A model generated the notes under the pieces. The model was given only the letters and a program-made list of their open reading frames with translations, made no database searches and was not told the origin of the DNA. This document shows, one piece after another, positions 53,233-63,100 of a stretch of 64,000 nucleotides of DNA. Each line of letters begins with the position of its first letter. The first letter of the stretch is position 1. Origin of the DNA: an uncultured bacterium (GTDB taxonomy: Bacteria; Planctomycetota; UBA1135; GCA-002686595); assembly GCA_905480285.1 (NCBI GenBank), contig CAJQPT010000136.1, positions 1 to 64,000 of the forward strand, read 5' to 3'. Position numbers and translations under genes: made by a program.

Positions 53233-54306
53233 ATGAACGCCAAGATCGAACTCCCCTTCGAGACCCTCTCGTGGATCGGCAATCTGGACGGTCACGTCCA
53301 GATGCTCGAGCAGACCCGGCTCCCGCTCGAGGAGGTGCAGCTCGAGGTCAGGACGGTCTCGGAGATGGTGGACGCCATCTACCGGCTCGCCGTTCGAGGG
53401 GCCCCTGCCATCGGCGTCGCCGCTGGCTACGGGATGGTGCTGGGCATCCGCTCCGCTGGTCCGGGCGAGGTCCTCGAGGTCGCCCGCGCGACCAAGAGCA
53501 CCCTCGACGCCTCGAGGCCGACCGCGGTCAACCTCAGCTGGGCCACCGCTCGGATTCTCAGGCACCTCGAGGGCCTGGAGGGCGCCGATGACGCGGCCCT
53601 CAAGCAGGCCACGCTCGACGAGGCCCGCGCCATCCAGGAGGGTGACGAGGACACCTGCCGGCGGATGGGCGAGCACGGCGCGACCCTGATCCAGGACGGC
53701 TGGACACTGCTCACCCACTGCAACGCAGGGGCCCTCGCGACGGCCGGAATGGGGACGGCCCTCGCGCCGATCTACACCGCCCATGCGCAAGGCAAGCGGG
53801 TGGCCGTCTTTGCCGACGAGACGCGCCCGCTCCTTCAAGGGGCGCGGATCACGTCCTGGGAGCTCATGAAGGCCGGGGTCGAGGTCCGGCTGATCACCGA
53901 CGGCATGGCCGCGCGAGTGATGGGCGAAGGGAAGATTGACGCGGTCTTCGTCGGCTCCGACCGGATCGCCCGCAACGGGGATGTGTGCAACAAGATCGGC
54001 ACCTACGGGGTGGCGATCTCGGCCCACCACCACAACGTCCCCTTCCACGTGGTCGCGCCACTCTCCACCGTCGACCCCTCGCTCGCCAGCGGCGACCTGA
54101 TTCCCATCGAGGAGCGGCCCGCCGAGGAGATCACGGAGGGGTTCGGCAACCGCACCGCCCCAAGGGACGTCCAGGTCTACGCGCCCGCGTTCGACGTGAC
54201 CCCGGCCGCGCTGGTGACCTCCATCATCACCGAGGTCGGCATCGTCGAAGCACCGGACACCGCGAAGATGGAGCGCGCGCTCAGGGAGGGCGGCGTTTCC
54301 TTCTGA
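53233..54306 (+). CDS. mtnA: S-methyl-5-thioribose-1-phosphate isomerase
   Basis: MtnA isomerises 5-methylthioribose 1-phosphate to methylthioribulose 1-phosphate in the methionine salvage pathway. The 357-residue product has family length. [36 protein letters not shown] (catalytic Cys), [38 protein letters not shown] (catalytic Asp) and [12 protein letters not shown] are all present. The eIF2B-like ADP-ribose-1-phosphate isomerase relatives lack this full set. No other salvage gene is adjacent; the enzyme may also act on related sugar phosphates. Confidence 0.95.
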   Translation: MNAKIELPFETLSWIGNLDGHVQMLEQTRLPLEEVQLEVRTVSEMVDAIYRLAVRGAPAIGVAAGYGMVLGIRSAGPGEVLEVARATKSTLDASRPTAVNLSWATARILRHLEGLEGADDAALKQATLDEARAIQEGDEDTCRRMGEHGATLIQDGWTLLTHCNAGALATAGMGTALAPIYTAHAQGKRVAVFADETRPLLQGARITSWELMKAGVEVRLITDGMAARVMGEGKIDAVFVGSDRIARNGDVCNKIGTYGVAISAHHHNVPFHVVAPLSTVDPSLASGDLIPIEERPAEEITEGFGNRTAPRDVQVYAPAFDVTPAALVTSIITEVGIVEAPDTAKMERALREGGVSF

Positions 54307-54466
54307 GGCATCAGCAGGCCCGCAGCGAGAGCGACGCAGGCCCTGGACGCAGCCGCCTCACCCTCACGCCAGACCTCCTCAAGCGGACGGGCCGGGAAGT
54401 TCGAAAGGAGTCACGGGAGCGCCCGAGCAGCGGCGCCCGTCCCCGTGCCCTCGATCCAGCCCGCCT

Positions 54467-54676
54467 ATGAGCCCCAAGAAAGACGACCCCGCCGGCGACA
54501 CGCCCACCAAGGCCACGAAGCCCGCGACCAGCAAGCCGGATCAGATGGAGCCCGAGGTCCTGGAGTTCATCCAGGCCATCGACGACTACAAGCGCATCCA
54601 CGGTCGCCCGTTTCCCTCCTGGACCGAGGTCCTCGAGATCATCCGGAACCTCGGCTACGAGCGCTCCGAAGCGTGA
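54467..54676 (+). CDS. Small conserved hypothetical protein
   Basis: A 69-residue protein. After a Lys/Thr/Pro-rich N-terminus (25 residues) comes a compact helical unit: [19 protein letters not shown], then [15 protein letters not shown] recall this DYKRxxxRPFPxWxEVLEIxxxLGY pattern as a widespread small protein in planctomycetes and some other bacteria, with no known function. The length and helix-turn-helix look suggest nucleic acid or protein binding, which is inference. The ATG at 54467 has no visible ribosome binding site. It may be transcribed with mtnA, 160 nt upstream. Confidence 0.8.
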   Translation: MSPKKDDPAGDTPTKATKPATSKPDQMEPEVLEFIQAIDDYKRIHGRPFPSWTEVLEIIRNLGYERSEA

Positions 54677-54683
54677 GCGCCGC

Positions 54684-55937
54684 CTAGGCGTAGATCGGCC
54701 TGCGGGAGGTCAGCTCCGCCACCGCGCCCGCGACTCGCTTGATCGTCGCCTCATCCTCGGGTGCCCTCAGGATCTCCCCGATCCAGCCCGCGAGGTGACC
54801 CATGTCCGTCACGTCAAGCCCCCGGGTGGTGATCGCGGCGGTCCCCAGCCGCACCCCGGAGGCCTCCATGGGAGGACGCTCGTCAAACGGGATGAGGTTC
54901 TTGTTGCAGGTGATGTCGACGCGGTGGAGCGCGTCCTCCGCCGCGGCACCGGAGAGCCCAACGCTGCCGACGTCCACGAGCATCACGTGGTTATCGGTGC
55001 CCCCCGAGACGATCCGGATCCCCGCCTCCACGAGCCCGTCCGCGAGGGCCGAGGCGTTCGCCACCACCTGCGCGGCGTAGGCCTTGAAGGAGTCCTGCTG
55101 GGCCTCCCGGAAGGCGATGGCCTTGGCCGCGATCACGTGCATGAGCGGCCCCCCCTGCCCGCCAGGGAAGAGCGCGCTGTTGATCTTCACGATGCGCTCC
55201 TTGGGGCACAGGATCATGCCCCCGCGCGGCCCGCGCAGCGTTTTGTGGGTGGTGAGGGTGACCACGTCCGCGTGGGGGACGGGGCTCGCGTGCGCGCCCC
55301 CCGCCACGAGCCCGGCGATGTGCGCCATGTCCACCATGAACAGCGCGTCCACCTCGCGGGCGATGTCGGCGAAGGCGGCGAAGTCGATGGGGCGCGAGTA
55401 CGCCGACGCGCCGGCGATGACGAGCTTCGGCCGGAGCGCGAGCGCCTGCTCCCGAATCTTGTCCAGGTCGAGCCGCTCGGTGTCCGGCTCCACCCCGTAG
55501 CTGTGGAAGTCGTAGAAGACGCCGCTGAAGTTCTTGGTGTGCCCGTGCGAGAGGTGCCCGCCGTGATCCAGTGACATGGCGAGGACCTTGTCACCAGGGT
55601 CCAGCATGGACATGAACGCCGCCATGTTGGCCTGGGTGCCGCTGTGTGGCTGCACGTTGGCGCGCTCCGAGCCGAAGAGTTCTCGGGCACGGTTGCGGGC
55701 CAGGTCCTCGACCTCGTCGACAAACTCGCAGCCGCCGTAGTAACGCCGGCCGGGATAGCCCTCCGCGTACTTGTTGGTCAGCGCGGTCCCCATGGCGGCC
55801 ATCACCTCCTCCGAGGCGTGGTTCTCGGAGGCGATCAGCTCCAGCTGCTGCTCCTGACGATCTTCCTCCCGGGCGATGGAGGCCCACACGGCGTCGTCGG
55901 TCTTCGTGGTGTTCGGGGCGGGGCTTTGGAGAGTCAT
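54684..55937 (-). CDS. glyA: Serine hydroxymethyltransferase
   Basis: GlyA converts serine and tetrahydrofolate to glycine and methylene-tetrahydrofolate with pyridoxal phosphate. The 417-residue product is of exact family length. LIASENHASEEVMAAMGTALTNKYAEGYPGRRYYGG, QPHSGTQANMAAF, DMAHIAGLVAGG and VVTLTTHKTLRGPRGG (the Lys binds the cofactor) are canonical. Start ATG 55937 is preferred; an ATG 29 codons upstream adds an unrelated tail. TATGCT (minus strand, 55969-55974) lies 31 nt upstream and may be its -10 box. Confidence 0.97.
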   Translation of the reverse strand: MTLQSPAPNTTKTDDAVWASIAREEDRQEQQLELIASENHASEEVMAAMGTALTNKYAEGYPGRRYYGGCEFVDEVEDLARNRARELFGSERANVQPHSGTQANMAAFMSMLDPGDKVLAMSLDHGGHLSHGHTKNFSGVFYDFHSYGVEPDTERLDLDKIREQALALRPKLVIAGASAYSRPIDFAAFADIAREVDALFMVDMAHIAGLVAGGAHASPVPHADVVTLTTHKTLRGPRGGMILCPKERIVKINSALFPGGQGGPLMHVIAAKAIAFREAQQDSFKAYAAQVVANASALADGLVEAGIRIVSGGTDNHVMLVDVGSVGLSGAAAEDALHRVDITCNKNLIPFDERPPMEASGVRLGTAAITTRGLDVTDMGHLAGWIGEILRAPEDEATIKRVAGAVAELTSRRPIYA

Positions 55938-55968
55938 CGGCGCAGGAGTGGGTTGAGGGCGAGCGCGC

Positions 55969-55974
55969 AGCATA
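55969..55974 (-). promoter_or_regulatory. Candidate -10 box of glyA
   Basis: Minus-strand TATGCT in GGGCCTATGCT lies 31 nt before the glyA ATG. The context GGGCnTATGCT resembles GGGGCTATGCT before the sulfatase gene. It would give a short leader. Confidence 0.35.
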
Positions 55975-56045
55975 GGCCCGGCTGGCAGGCGATTCCTCCC
56001 CGATCTCGGCGATGCGACCGACACGGGGCGTGCATCCTCAAATTG

Positions 56046-56084
56046 CGCAGGGCGCTCGGTCGCAGGGCGACCGAGCGCCCTGCG
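56046..56084 (-). terminator. Perfect 18-bp hairpin, probable terminator
   Basis: CGCAGGGCGCTCGGTCGC (56046-56063) pairs perfectly with 56067-56084 around an AGG loop. It lies 26 bases after the stop of the minus-strand YwqK-repeat gene and is followed on that strand by only a short AATTT, so the terminator assignment is likely but not ideal. Confidence 0.65.
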
Positions 56085-56110
56085 TGAGCACCGAGGGCCG
56101 CGCAGCGACC

Positions 56111-57400
56111 TCAGCCGCCGAGGGGTTCTCCCTGCGCGTCGTACTCGTCCAGGGGATCCACCACGGCCACCCCGTCCTGGGCCGCGGGCTGCGGCGCGGT
56201 GTCAGCCGCCCAGGCCGCGGCCTGAGCCACGCCCGCCTCATCCAAGCCGTTGGCCCTGCGGTCCGCTGTGTAAACACCCGAGAGGTCGGCCACCAGCTGC
56301 CCCGCTTGGTCCCAGAAGGCCCAAGGGCCCTCCCGGAGGCCGTTCATGGAGACGCCGATCTGCTTGCGCCGGCCATTCGGCCACCACTCCTGCTGCAGAC
56401 CGTTGGAGACCTGGCCCTCAACCACGCTGATCACCTTCGGTGATCCGTCCTCGAACCACTGCCGCAGGACTCCCGTGCGCTGGCCAGACTCGTGAGAGAC
56501 CATCATGAACAGCTGGCCGTTGGGGTGCCACTCGCGGACCACCCCAGTGACCTTGCCCGCCTCCCAGCTCGTGATCAGATGGCGGCTCCCATCGTTGTGC
56601 CAGTGCCGCCCCTCCCCGACCTGGGCGCCGTTCTCCCAGATCTTCTCGTACATAGGCTGCCCGCTGGGCCACCAAGCACGCTCCGTGCCGTGTTGCTTAC
56701 CCGCCACGAAGGGAAGGACATGGGCATCGGAGCCATCCTCGTGCCACCCCGTCATGGAGAGGACCTCGCCGTCGTCTGAGTGCTCCCCCGATCGAAGCAG
56801 CTGACCGCTCGGGCTGAACCCCTGATGGAGCCCAACCGGCTTGCCGCCGACGTATTCGCCCGTGACATAGACCTCACCGTTTGCATGCCAGCGCACGTGG
56901 AGGCCGACCGCCTCACCGTCCACGAACGAACCCTTGAAGGACTCCTTGCCGCCCTCGTGCCACTCCGCCCAGTCTCCGACCTTTTCGCCGCCCTGGTACT
57001 GGCCCTGCAGCTTCTTGTCGCCGTTGGGGAACCAGGCCTGGGTCGGGCCGGTCAGCGCGCCGTCTGAGTACTGGTACCGGGCGGCCTCGAGGTCGTTGTT
57101 GTGGTACTCGACCCACTCCCCGATCTCCCGGCCCTGGGCGTCGTACTGGCCCTTCTTCTGGACCTTCCCGGAGGCGTCCCACCAGGTCCGCGGCCCCACA
57201 AACTGGCCGTAGAGGGTGGTGCCTTCGGATTTCTTGGCCCGCTTCAGCTGCGGATTGTGCCACTCGACCACGACGGTGGCCTCGGAAGTGCTGACCTCCT
57301 CACCACCTGAACAGGCGCCCAGGAGGGCCCCCGTGAGGGCAATGCCGGCCCATACGCCGGTGCGGAGGGGTGAGATCGAGGCGAGTGCGGAACGCTTCAT
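56111..57400 (-). CDS. YwqK/MORN-repeat lipoprotein
   Basis: A 429-residue exported protein. The lipobox LLGAC lies near residues 26-30. The rest is a run of about 13 repeats of 20-25 residues with the pattern G..W.(E/W)WHxNGxxxxxGxYxxGxxxG, for example GDWAEWHEGGKESFKGSF and GVVREWHPNGQLFMMVSHE. This is the MORN-like repeat of YwqK-type antitoxin-fold proteins, which form extended beta sheets. No toxin gene is next to it, so a structural or binding role at the cell surface is more likely. TAGAAT lies 6 nt before the ATG. Confidence 0.85.
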   Translation of the reverse strand: MKRSALASISPLRTGVWAGIALTGALLGACSGGEEVSTSEATVVVEWHNPQLKRAKKSEGTTLYGQFVGPRTWWDASGKVQKKGQYDAQGREIGEWVEYHNNDLEAARYQYSDGALTGPTQAWFPNGDKKLQGQYQGGEKVGDWAEWHEGGKESFKGSFVDGEAVGLHVRWHANGEVYVTGEYVGGKPVGLHQGFSPSGQLLRSGEHSDDGEVLSMTGWHEDGSDAHVLPFVAGKQHGTERAWWPSGQPMYEKIWENGAQVGEGRHWHNDGSRHLITSWEAGKVTGVVREWHPNGQLFMMVSHESGQRTGVLRQWFEDGSPKVISVVEGQVSNGLQQEWWPNGRRKQIGVSMNGLREGPWAFWDQAGQLVADLSGVYTADRRANGLDEAGVAQAAAWAADTAPQPAAQDGVAVVDPLDEYDAQGEPLGG

Positions 57401-57406
57401 GCCCGA

Positions 57407-57412
57407 ATTCTA
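57407..57412 (-). promoter_or_regulatory. TAnnnT box 6 nt before ATG of the YwqK-repeat gene
   Basis: Minus-strand TAGAAT is 6 nt (TCGGGC) from the ATG at 57400. Confidence 0.5.
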
Positions 57413-57641
57413 GCCCGCCGGAGGGCTCGTCAGAAGCAGTTGCCCCCAGTGTCCCGACATCGACCAGGATCCGGCGCCCGACGCTTCGCCACCAATACCC
57501 CTCGCCTCCCTGAGCTCGCCCGGCCGAAGTCGCCATGCAGCCGCAGAGACCACTCCGCCTCAGTGGCCCTCCCGCCGCTGGGGGCCGCCGGCTGCTTCGT
57601 GCTCACCCGGAAGGGTCCATCGCGTACGGAGCCGGTGGGGC

Positions 57642-57647
57642 TATGCT
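57642..57647 (+). promoter_or_regulatory. TAnnnT box 10 nt before ATG of the sulfatase-like gene
   Basis: TATGCT is 10 nt from the ATG at 57658 and would give a leader of only a few bases. It supports that start over in-frame codons further upstream. Confidence 0.45.
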
Positions 57648-57657
57648 CCCACGAGTC

Positions 57658-59235
57658 ATGATCCAGCCCCAAACCCAAGGTCAAATGGCCCCTGACGCCC
57701 ACCCTTCACGCACCCCGTCGATCACCACCGCGGCCGTCCTCCTCGGGCTCCTTGGCCTCGCCAGCTGCGGCGAGCCCCAGCCGGCGCCGCGTCCCAACGT
57801 GATCCTGATCACCCTCGACACGGTCCGGGCGGACTTCCTGTCGTGCTACGGGTCCACCAGCGGGGCGACGCCGGCGGTCGACCAGCTCGCCGCGGCGGGG
57901 ACGCTCTTCGAGGACGCTGCCAGCTCTTCGGGGCTCACCCCGGCGTCACACGCCACGATCCTCACCGGCAACTTTCAGTACAACCATGGCCTCAGGGTCC
58001 TCGCGGCGGAGAGCGGGTTCAAGCTCGACCCCGACAACGAGACCCTGACCACGGCCTTCAAGGCCGCCGGCTACCGGACGGCCGCGATCCACAGCGCGTT
58101 CCCGGTCTCGGCCTTCTTCGGCTTCGACGAGGGCTTCGACGAGTTCGAGTCCTTTGACGCGACCCTCAAGAAGAAGAAGAACGACACCAAGGTGGGCTGG
58201 GACGTTCGGAGCTATCAACGGCGATCCGACGAGACGACCCGCATGGCCACGGAGTGGCTGAAGGGGGCCGCCGGGGGCGACCAGCCGTTCTTCCTATGGC
58301 TCCACTACTGGGACCCCCATGACCCGGTGAAGCTCCCCGACGCGGAGGACTTCGAGCGGCTCCGCTATGACCCAGGTACGGGCGAGCTTCAGGACCAGCA
58401 AACCCTGGAGTACGCCGTGGAGGTTCGTTATCAGGACGGGAACCTCAAGACGCTGCTGGACGTCATCGACGAGACCGGCCTCGCGGACGACACCCTCGTC
58501 GCCCTGACCGCCGATCACGGCCAGGGGCTCACCGATGGCATGCGCAAGCATCGCTGGGGCATGCACCGCATGCTGTACCGCGAGCAGACGCACGTCCCTT
58601 TCATTGTCCGCGGCCCGGGCGTTCCGGCAGGCGCAAGAGTTGCGGACCAGGTCAGGACCGCGGACCTGGCTCCGACGCTGCTCGACTACGCCGGCCTGAG
58701 CCCGTTCACCGATCCGGTGGACGGCGTCAGCCTCCGGCCCTGGATCGAGGGCGAAGGCGCAGGCGACCTCACCGCCTATGGGGAGCAGATCAACGGCTAC
58801 GACCACAACGCAGGGATGCGCAAGTTCCGCCCCGACGCCGCGTTCCTCTATATGGTCTCCGACGGGGAGTGGAAGCTCATCTACAAGCCCCACATGCCGT
58901 CCGCCAGCGAGCTGTTCCACGTGGGCATCGACCCCCTCGAGGAACGCAACGTGATCGCCACCAACCCCGAGATCGTGAAGGTCCTGCTCGCGGATCTTGC
59001 GGAGCGAAACCCATGGGTGACCGCGCCGTTCCCTGTCACGGCCACCGGCGCCGGCGGGGCCATCGCAGGCCCGGACCTGAGCGTGCTCGGATACTCCGCC
59101 GCGGAGGTGGAGGGCAGCGGAGACTGGTGGTGGACCTGCCCTGAGCACACCGACGTCCACGCAGAGCGCAGGGGCCGCTGCGAGGTCGACGGCTGCGAGC
59201 GAATCATGATCTCCATGGGTCGCTGGTCGGATTAG
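57658..59235 (+). CDS. Sulfatase-like lipoprotein with C-terminal metal-binding motif
   Basis: A 525-residue exported protein with lipobox LLGLASC near residues 32-38. The alkaline-phosphatase/sulfatase fold is clear: NVILITLDTVRADFLSCYG gives the metal-binding Asp, TADHGQGLTD the second metal site, and PFIVRGPGVPAGARV and TADLAPTLLDYAG the closing strands. The active-site motif (C/S)xPxR of sulfatases is replaced by SGLTPASHATILTG, with Thr in place of the Cys/Ser that becomes formylglycine and His for Arg, so classic sulfatase maturation is not expected. The last 35 residues contain WTCPEHTDVHAERRGRCEVDGC, similar to the CPMHP...CPxCGM heavy-metal-binding tail. A phosphoesterase or transferase role is possible. 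Confidence 0.85.
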   Translation: MIQPQTQGQMAPDAHPSRTPSITTAAVLLGLLGLASCGEPQPAPRPNVILITLDTVRADFLSCYGSTSGATPAVDQLAAAGTLFEDAASSSGLTPASHATILTGNFQYNHGLRVLAAESGFKLDPDNETLTTAFKAAGYRTAAIHSAFPVSAFFGFDEGFDEFESFDATLKKKKNDTKVGWDVRSYQRRSDETTRMATEWLKGAAGGDQPFFLWLHYWDPHDPVKLPDAEDFERLRYDPGTGELQDQQTLEYAVEVRYQDGNLKTLLDVIDETGLADDTLVALTADHGQGLTDGMRKHRWGMHRMLYREQTHVPFIVRGPGVPAGARVADQVRTADLAPTLLDYAGLSPFTDPVDGVSLRPWIEGEGAGDLTAYGEQINGYDHNAGMRKFRPDAAFLYMVSDGEWKLIYKPHMPSASELFHVGIDPLEERNVIATNPEIVKVLLADLAERNPWVTAPFPVTATGAGGAIAGPDLSVLGYSAAEVEGSGDWWWTCPEHTDVHAERRGRCEVDGCERIMISMGRWSD

Positions 59236-59326
59236 CCCCCAGGAGATCCAAGGCGCCAGCCGCTTCGTCGCCCTCCCTCGCTTCAGCCCGCCCTCACCAA
59301 CCAACACGCCGCCTCCCACGCACGCC

Positions 59327-60190
59327 ATGAAGCCCCTGCTCAAGTTCCTCCTCAAGCCCCTCGTCATCGTGGGCCTCGGGGTGATCGCCCTGATCGCTGC
59401 CGGTATCGTCACCGTCCCACCCGCAGCCAAGGCAGCGGTCGAGAAGGGCTCAGCGTTCGCCTTCGGCGTCCCTGCCACCCTGGGGTCCATCAAGGCCTCA
59501 CCCGGCCTGACCACGACGACGCTCGGCTTCTCCGACTACGAGATCCAGAGCCCGGAGGGCTTCGAGGCGCCGCTGCTCACGTTCGGACGCTTCGAGGTCG
59601 GCGTCGGGACACGCTCCCTGGTCGGCCCGGTCAAGGACCTGGGCGTCCTCGAGATCCAGGACGTCGAGCTGACGATCCTCCAGAACGGACTACGGAGCAA
59701 CCTCGCCCCCGTGATCGAGCAGGTCCGCAGCCTCGCGCAGAGGTCCAACGAGGCCGCGCAAAGCAAAGGCGCGTCGGATTCAACGGCCGAGGCTGAGGTG
59801 GCCGGAGGCCCCGGGCCGCGCATCCGCGTGGGACGGGTCAAGATCAGCGGGATTCGAGCGCGCCTCAAGGTGGACGGGATTCCAGGGGTGAAGCCGGTGG
59901 ACGAAGCCGTGGAGCTCCCGGCGCTCGAGCGCGACTGGACCGACGCGTCGGGTGAGGACGGGTTCACGGTGGCCGACCTGGGAGCGCGCCTCCTGGAGGA
60001 CATCGAGATCAGCGCCCTCGACGGCCTACGGGGCCAGGTCCCCGATGAGGTCATCGAGCTCGTGGAGAAGGGCCTCCAGGGTGGCATGGACCAGATCTTG
60101 GACCAGGCGACAAAGTCCCTGGAAGGGGAGCTTGGAGAGCAGGCTGGCGAGCTACTCGATCTGGGCAAGGGCCTGCTCGGCGGGCGCTAG
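59327..60190 (+). CDS. Hypothetical membrane-anchored AsmA-like protein
   Basis: A 287-residue protein with one N-terminal membrane segment (PLVIVGLGVIALIAAGIVTV, about residues 11-30). The outer part has a repeated beta pattern that recalls AsmA/DUF748-type envelope proteins: GVPATLGSIKASPG, YEIQSPEGF, LGVLEIQDVELTILQNG and RIRVGRVKISGIRARLK. The last 60 residues are amphipathic helices. AsmA-like proteins act in lipid or outer-membrane traffic, but this is a distant likeness. It ends in a 4-nt overlap with the convergent giant gene. Confidence 0.65.
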   Translation: MKPLLKFLLKPLVIVGLGVIALIAAGIVTVPPAAKAAVEKGSAFAFGVPATLGSIKASPGLTTTTLGFSDYEIQSPEGFEAPLLTFGRFEVGVGTRSLVGPVKDLGVLEIQDVELTILQNGLRSNLAPVIEQVRSLAQRSNEAAQSKGASDSTAEAEVAGGPGPRIRVGRVKISGIRARLKVDGIPGVKPVDEAVELPALERDWTDASGEDGFTVADLGARLLEDIEISALDGLRGQVPDEVIELVEKGLQGGMDQILDQATKSLEGELGEQAGELLDLGKGLLGGR

Positions 60191-63100
60191 ACCGCGCCCG
60201 GTAGCGGCGCCGGCTCAGGATCACCATCAGCGCCGTAGTCGCCAAGCAACCAAACCTGCCGCCGGTAGTTCCGGATGTCCAGCAGGGTCAACGACTGCGT
60301 GGCACGCAGCGCGACCACCTGCTCGGTCGTGCGCGATGGGTGCCGGAGCGCCGACGCGAGCCGCTCCTCGGCCGCCAGGCGATCGGGGCTCCCGGTCCCC
60401 GAGAGCGCGCTCACAAGGCAAGCTCGGGCCCCGTCGACGTCCGCCGCCACCACCCGCCACGCCGTCCGGCGAAGCCGTCTCCGCGCCTGACGTCGCCGCC
60501 AAGCGAGGTCCGAGGCCTCCGGCGACGCCCCGTCAGCCGGTGAGCGGTCCAGCCGCTCCCCGGGGCCCTGGGGCAGCGCGCCCCCCGCCAGCGCAGCCCT
60601 CGTCACACGCTGCTCTCCCCCGCTCGTCCACCAGCGCCGGAACGCCAGCCGGAGTCGGAGGCGAGGTCGAGCCGAGGGACGCTTGGCCCCGTGCAGCAGC
60701 GCGTCCACCACCGTGTCCACCAGCACCTCCTCTCCGAACAGCGCGGAGCGAACTCCATCCGCATCCGAGAGCACGTACAGGTAGAGGCACCGCAGGCTCT
60801 CGGCGTCCACCGTGGGATCCACCCCCAGCCGCGCAGCGAGCCTGTCCTTGAGCCCACCAAGCAGCGACGCCGCGAGACGGGCGACGTCCCGGCCGGCCCG
60901 TCGGCGCAGGCTTCGCAGCAGCCGAATCGACGTCGGGTCGGCCCCCAGGAACCGGGCGTCGGCGAGCGCCGCGGAGGGCTGCGCGCGCCAGGGAACGCCC
61001 GCCCCCGCCAGGCCCGCGCTCGATTCCGCTGCGCCCATGGAATCCGACGATGCTGCCGGGAGCGTCACCCCGTGGTACTCCGGGTCGAGGATCGCCCGCA
61101 GCTCCATCGCTGCAACGGCCGCGGGGCCCCGCATACGCTGGATTTTCCGCGCTGCCACGTCGAAGCCAGCCTCGTGATCGGGGCCAGACTCAAGGGCCAC
61201 GCCTGGACGGCGGATCACTCGCACGGCCTTGATCAGGCGCCCGAAGCCTGCAGCGAGGAGCCGCGACATGACCAGCCCGAGGCGCAGAGGGAGCACCACG
61301 ACCCTCCCACCCTGCAGCCAGTCCTCGTAGAGGCTGCGAAGGTTCAGGACCCGGGACTCCAGCGGCAGCAGATGAAGGGGGTAGGTCCCGAACACAGAGC
61401 GCACGAGCGCCCTGCGATCGCGCCGCATCTTGTCGGCAACCGCCGTGCCGAAGCGCCGCTCGATCTCCCCGTCACGGCCAGCGTGAGCGTCCAGGAAATG
61501 CAGCACGGTGAAGGCCGTCGTCAGCTCCCCCGCACGAAGCTCCAGCCGGCGCTTTCCGCCTCCCTCGTCTCCGTCGTCTCCGCCGTGGAGCGCGTCGCCA
61601 TCGGCGCCTCCTCGCCCCTCTGCCTCATCCCCCTGGGCCGCGCCGTCAAGCCATCGGCGGTGCGCGGCTCGCTCCCCTTCGCTGGCCCGCTCCAGGTCAG
61701 ACTCAGGAATCGCGTGAGCGTTGTACTCGACGATCAAGCGCGCCGCGCGAGTCTCCAGTGACCGGCTGATGGCATGGAACCAGAGGTAGGGACCCCGAAC
61801 CAACGTCCGTCGGCGCTCGAGGTCAAGGCTCTGCATCCATCGCAGGCGGGAGGCCGTGACGCGGCCAGAGGCGCCCGCGAACCGGCGCACGGCGAGGTTC
61901 CCGAGGAGCTGGCTGGTCGCCCGGGTATCGGTGTGGGCGAGCAACGCCCCATCCAGCTGATCCCGATAGAGGAGCAGGGCGCGAGCCACGTGATCGAAGC
62001 CATCCCCGCCCGAGCGGAGCGGTTCCCCGCTCTGGAGAAACTCCTTCAACCCGGAGTGAAACCGCCGCCCGTCCGCCTCAACCAGCGCGTCGCTCTCACC
62101 CCGAAGCGCACGCTCGGGCCGAAAGACCCGATCCCGAAGGAAGCTGGCGTCCTCGTCATGGCGCCGGGCCTTGAGGCTGTCCATCAGGTAGAGGAACTGC
62201 GCTCGTGCCACCTTCTCGTGAAAGGTCGTCGTGTCCCGCGCCATTCTCTGGAGCCATGACCCGATCGCGAGGAGCACGAGGCAGCTGCCCCCGAGCACAT
62301 AGAAAGCGGTCCCGACCACCCCGGAGATGAGGCGAATTACCGCGAAGCTCTTCAGCTCAGCGTCGCCTTCGGGGTCCAGCGCCATGAGCGCCAGCTGCAC
62401 GCCGAGGAAGGGGATCCCGAACAGCAGGAGGCGGACGGCGGGGCGTGAGGTGCGCGCCACGAGGGCAGACCCGATCCGCCCGACCACCTCACCTGGCGTG
62501 AGGGTGCCGTGGAGGTCGGCCCACCACAGGACCCGGCGGAGCGCTCGATGGAGCCCCGCCGCCAGGACGTGCACACTGCGGGAGACATGCTCGGCCGCTG
62601 CGGCGCCGAGCGCGTCGGGGGCCGCCCAGGAGCCGAGCCCCGGCAGCCACCTGAGGGGCGACAGGGCCACCAATCGGGCCGCCCGCGCGAGCCGCTCCAC
62701 CGTGCTCGAACCGAGCTGCTCCACCAGCTCCTCCCCGCTGACCTCGGACAGCTGACGCAGGAGATCTTCCGCCAGCGGGAGTCGGTGACGACGGCGTCCC
62801 GGGTCCCCTGACGGGGCCGCCGCGGTGCGCTCGAGTGCTCCCTCAAGGACCTCAGCCCTCGCCGCCTCGAGCACCTCTCGTGCCGCAAGGTCTCCGGACG
62901 TATGGGCCTCGTGAAACCACGCGTCCAGCGAGCGTCGCAGGGATGAGAGCCCGCGGCGCAGCGCGGCGTCGCGACGCCAGACCTCGCGCTGCTCTGCCGG
63001 CGTCGGAAAGAGGATGACCTCCATCTCCAGCGCCGCGGCATGGCGTCGAACCACGCGGTCCAAACCACGGAGGAGGAACCCGAGCGCCCGCACGAACCAG

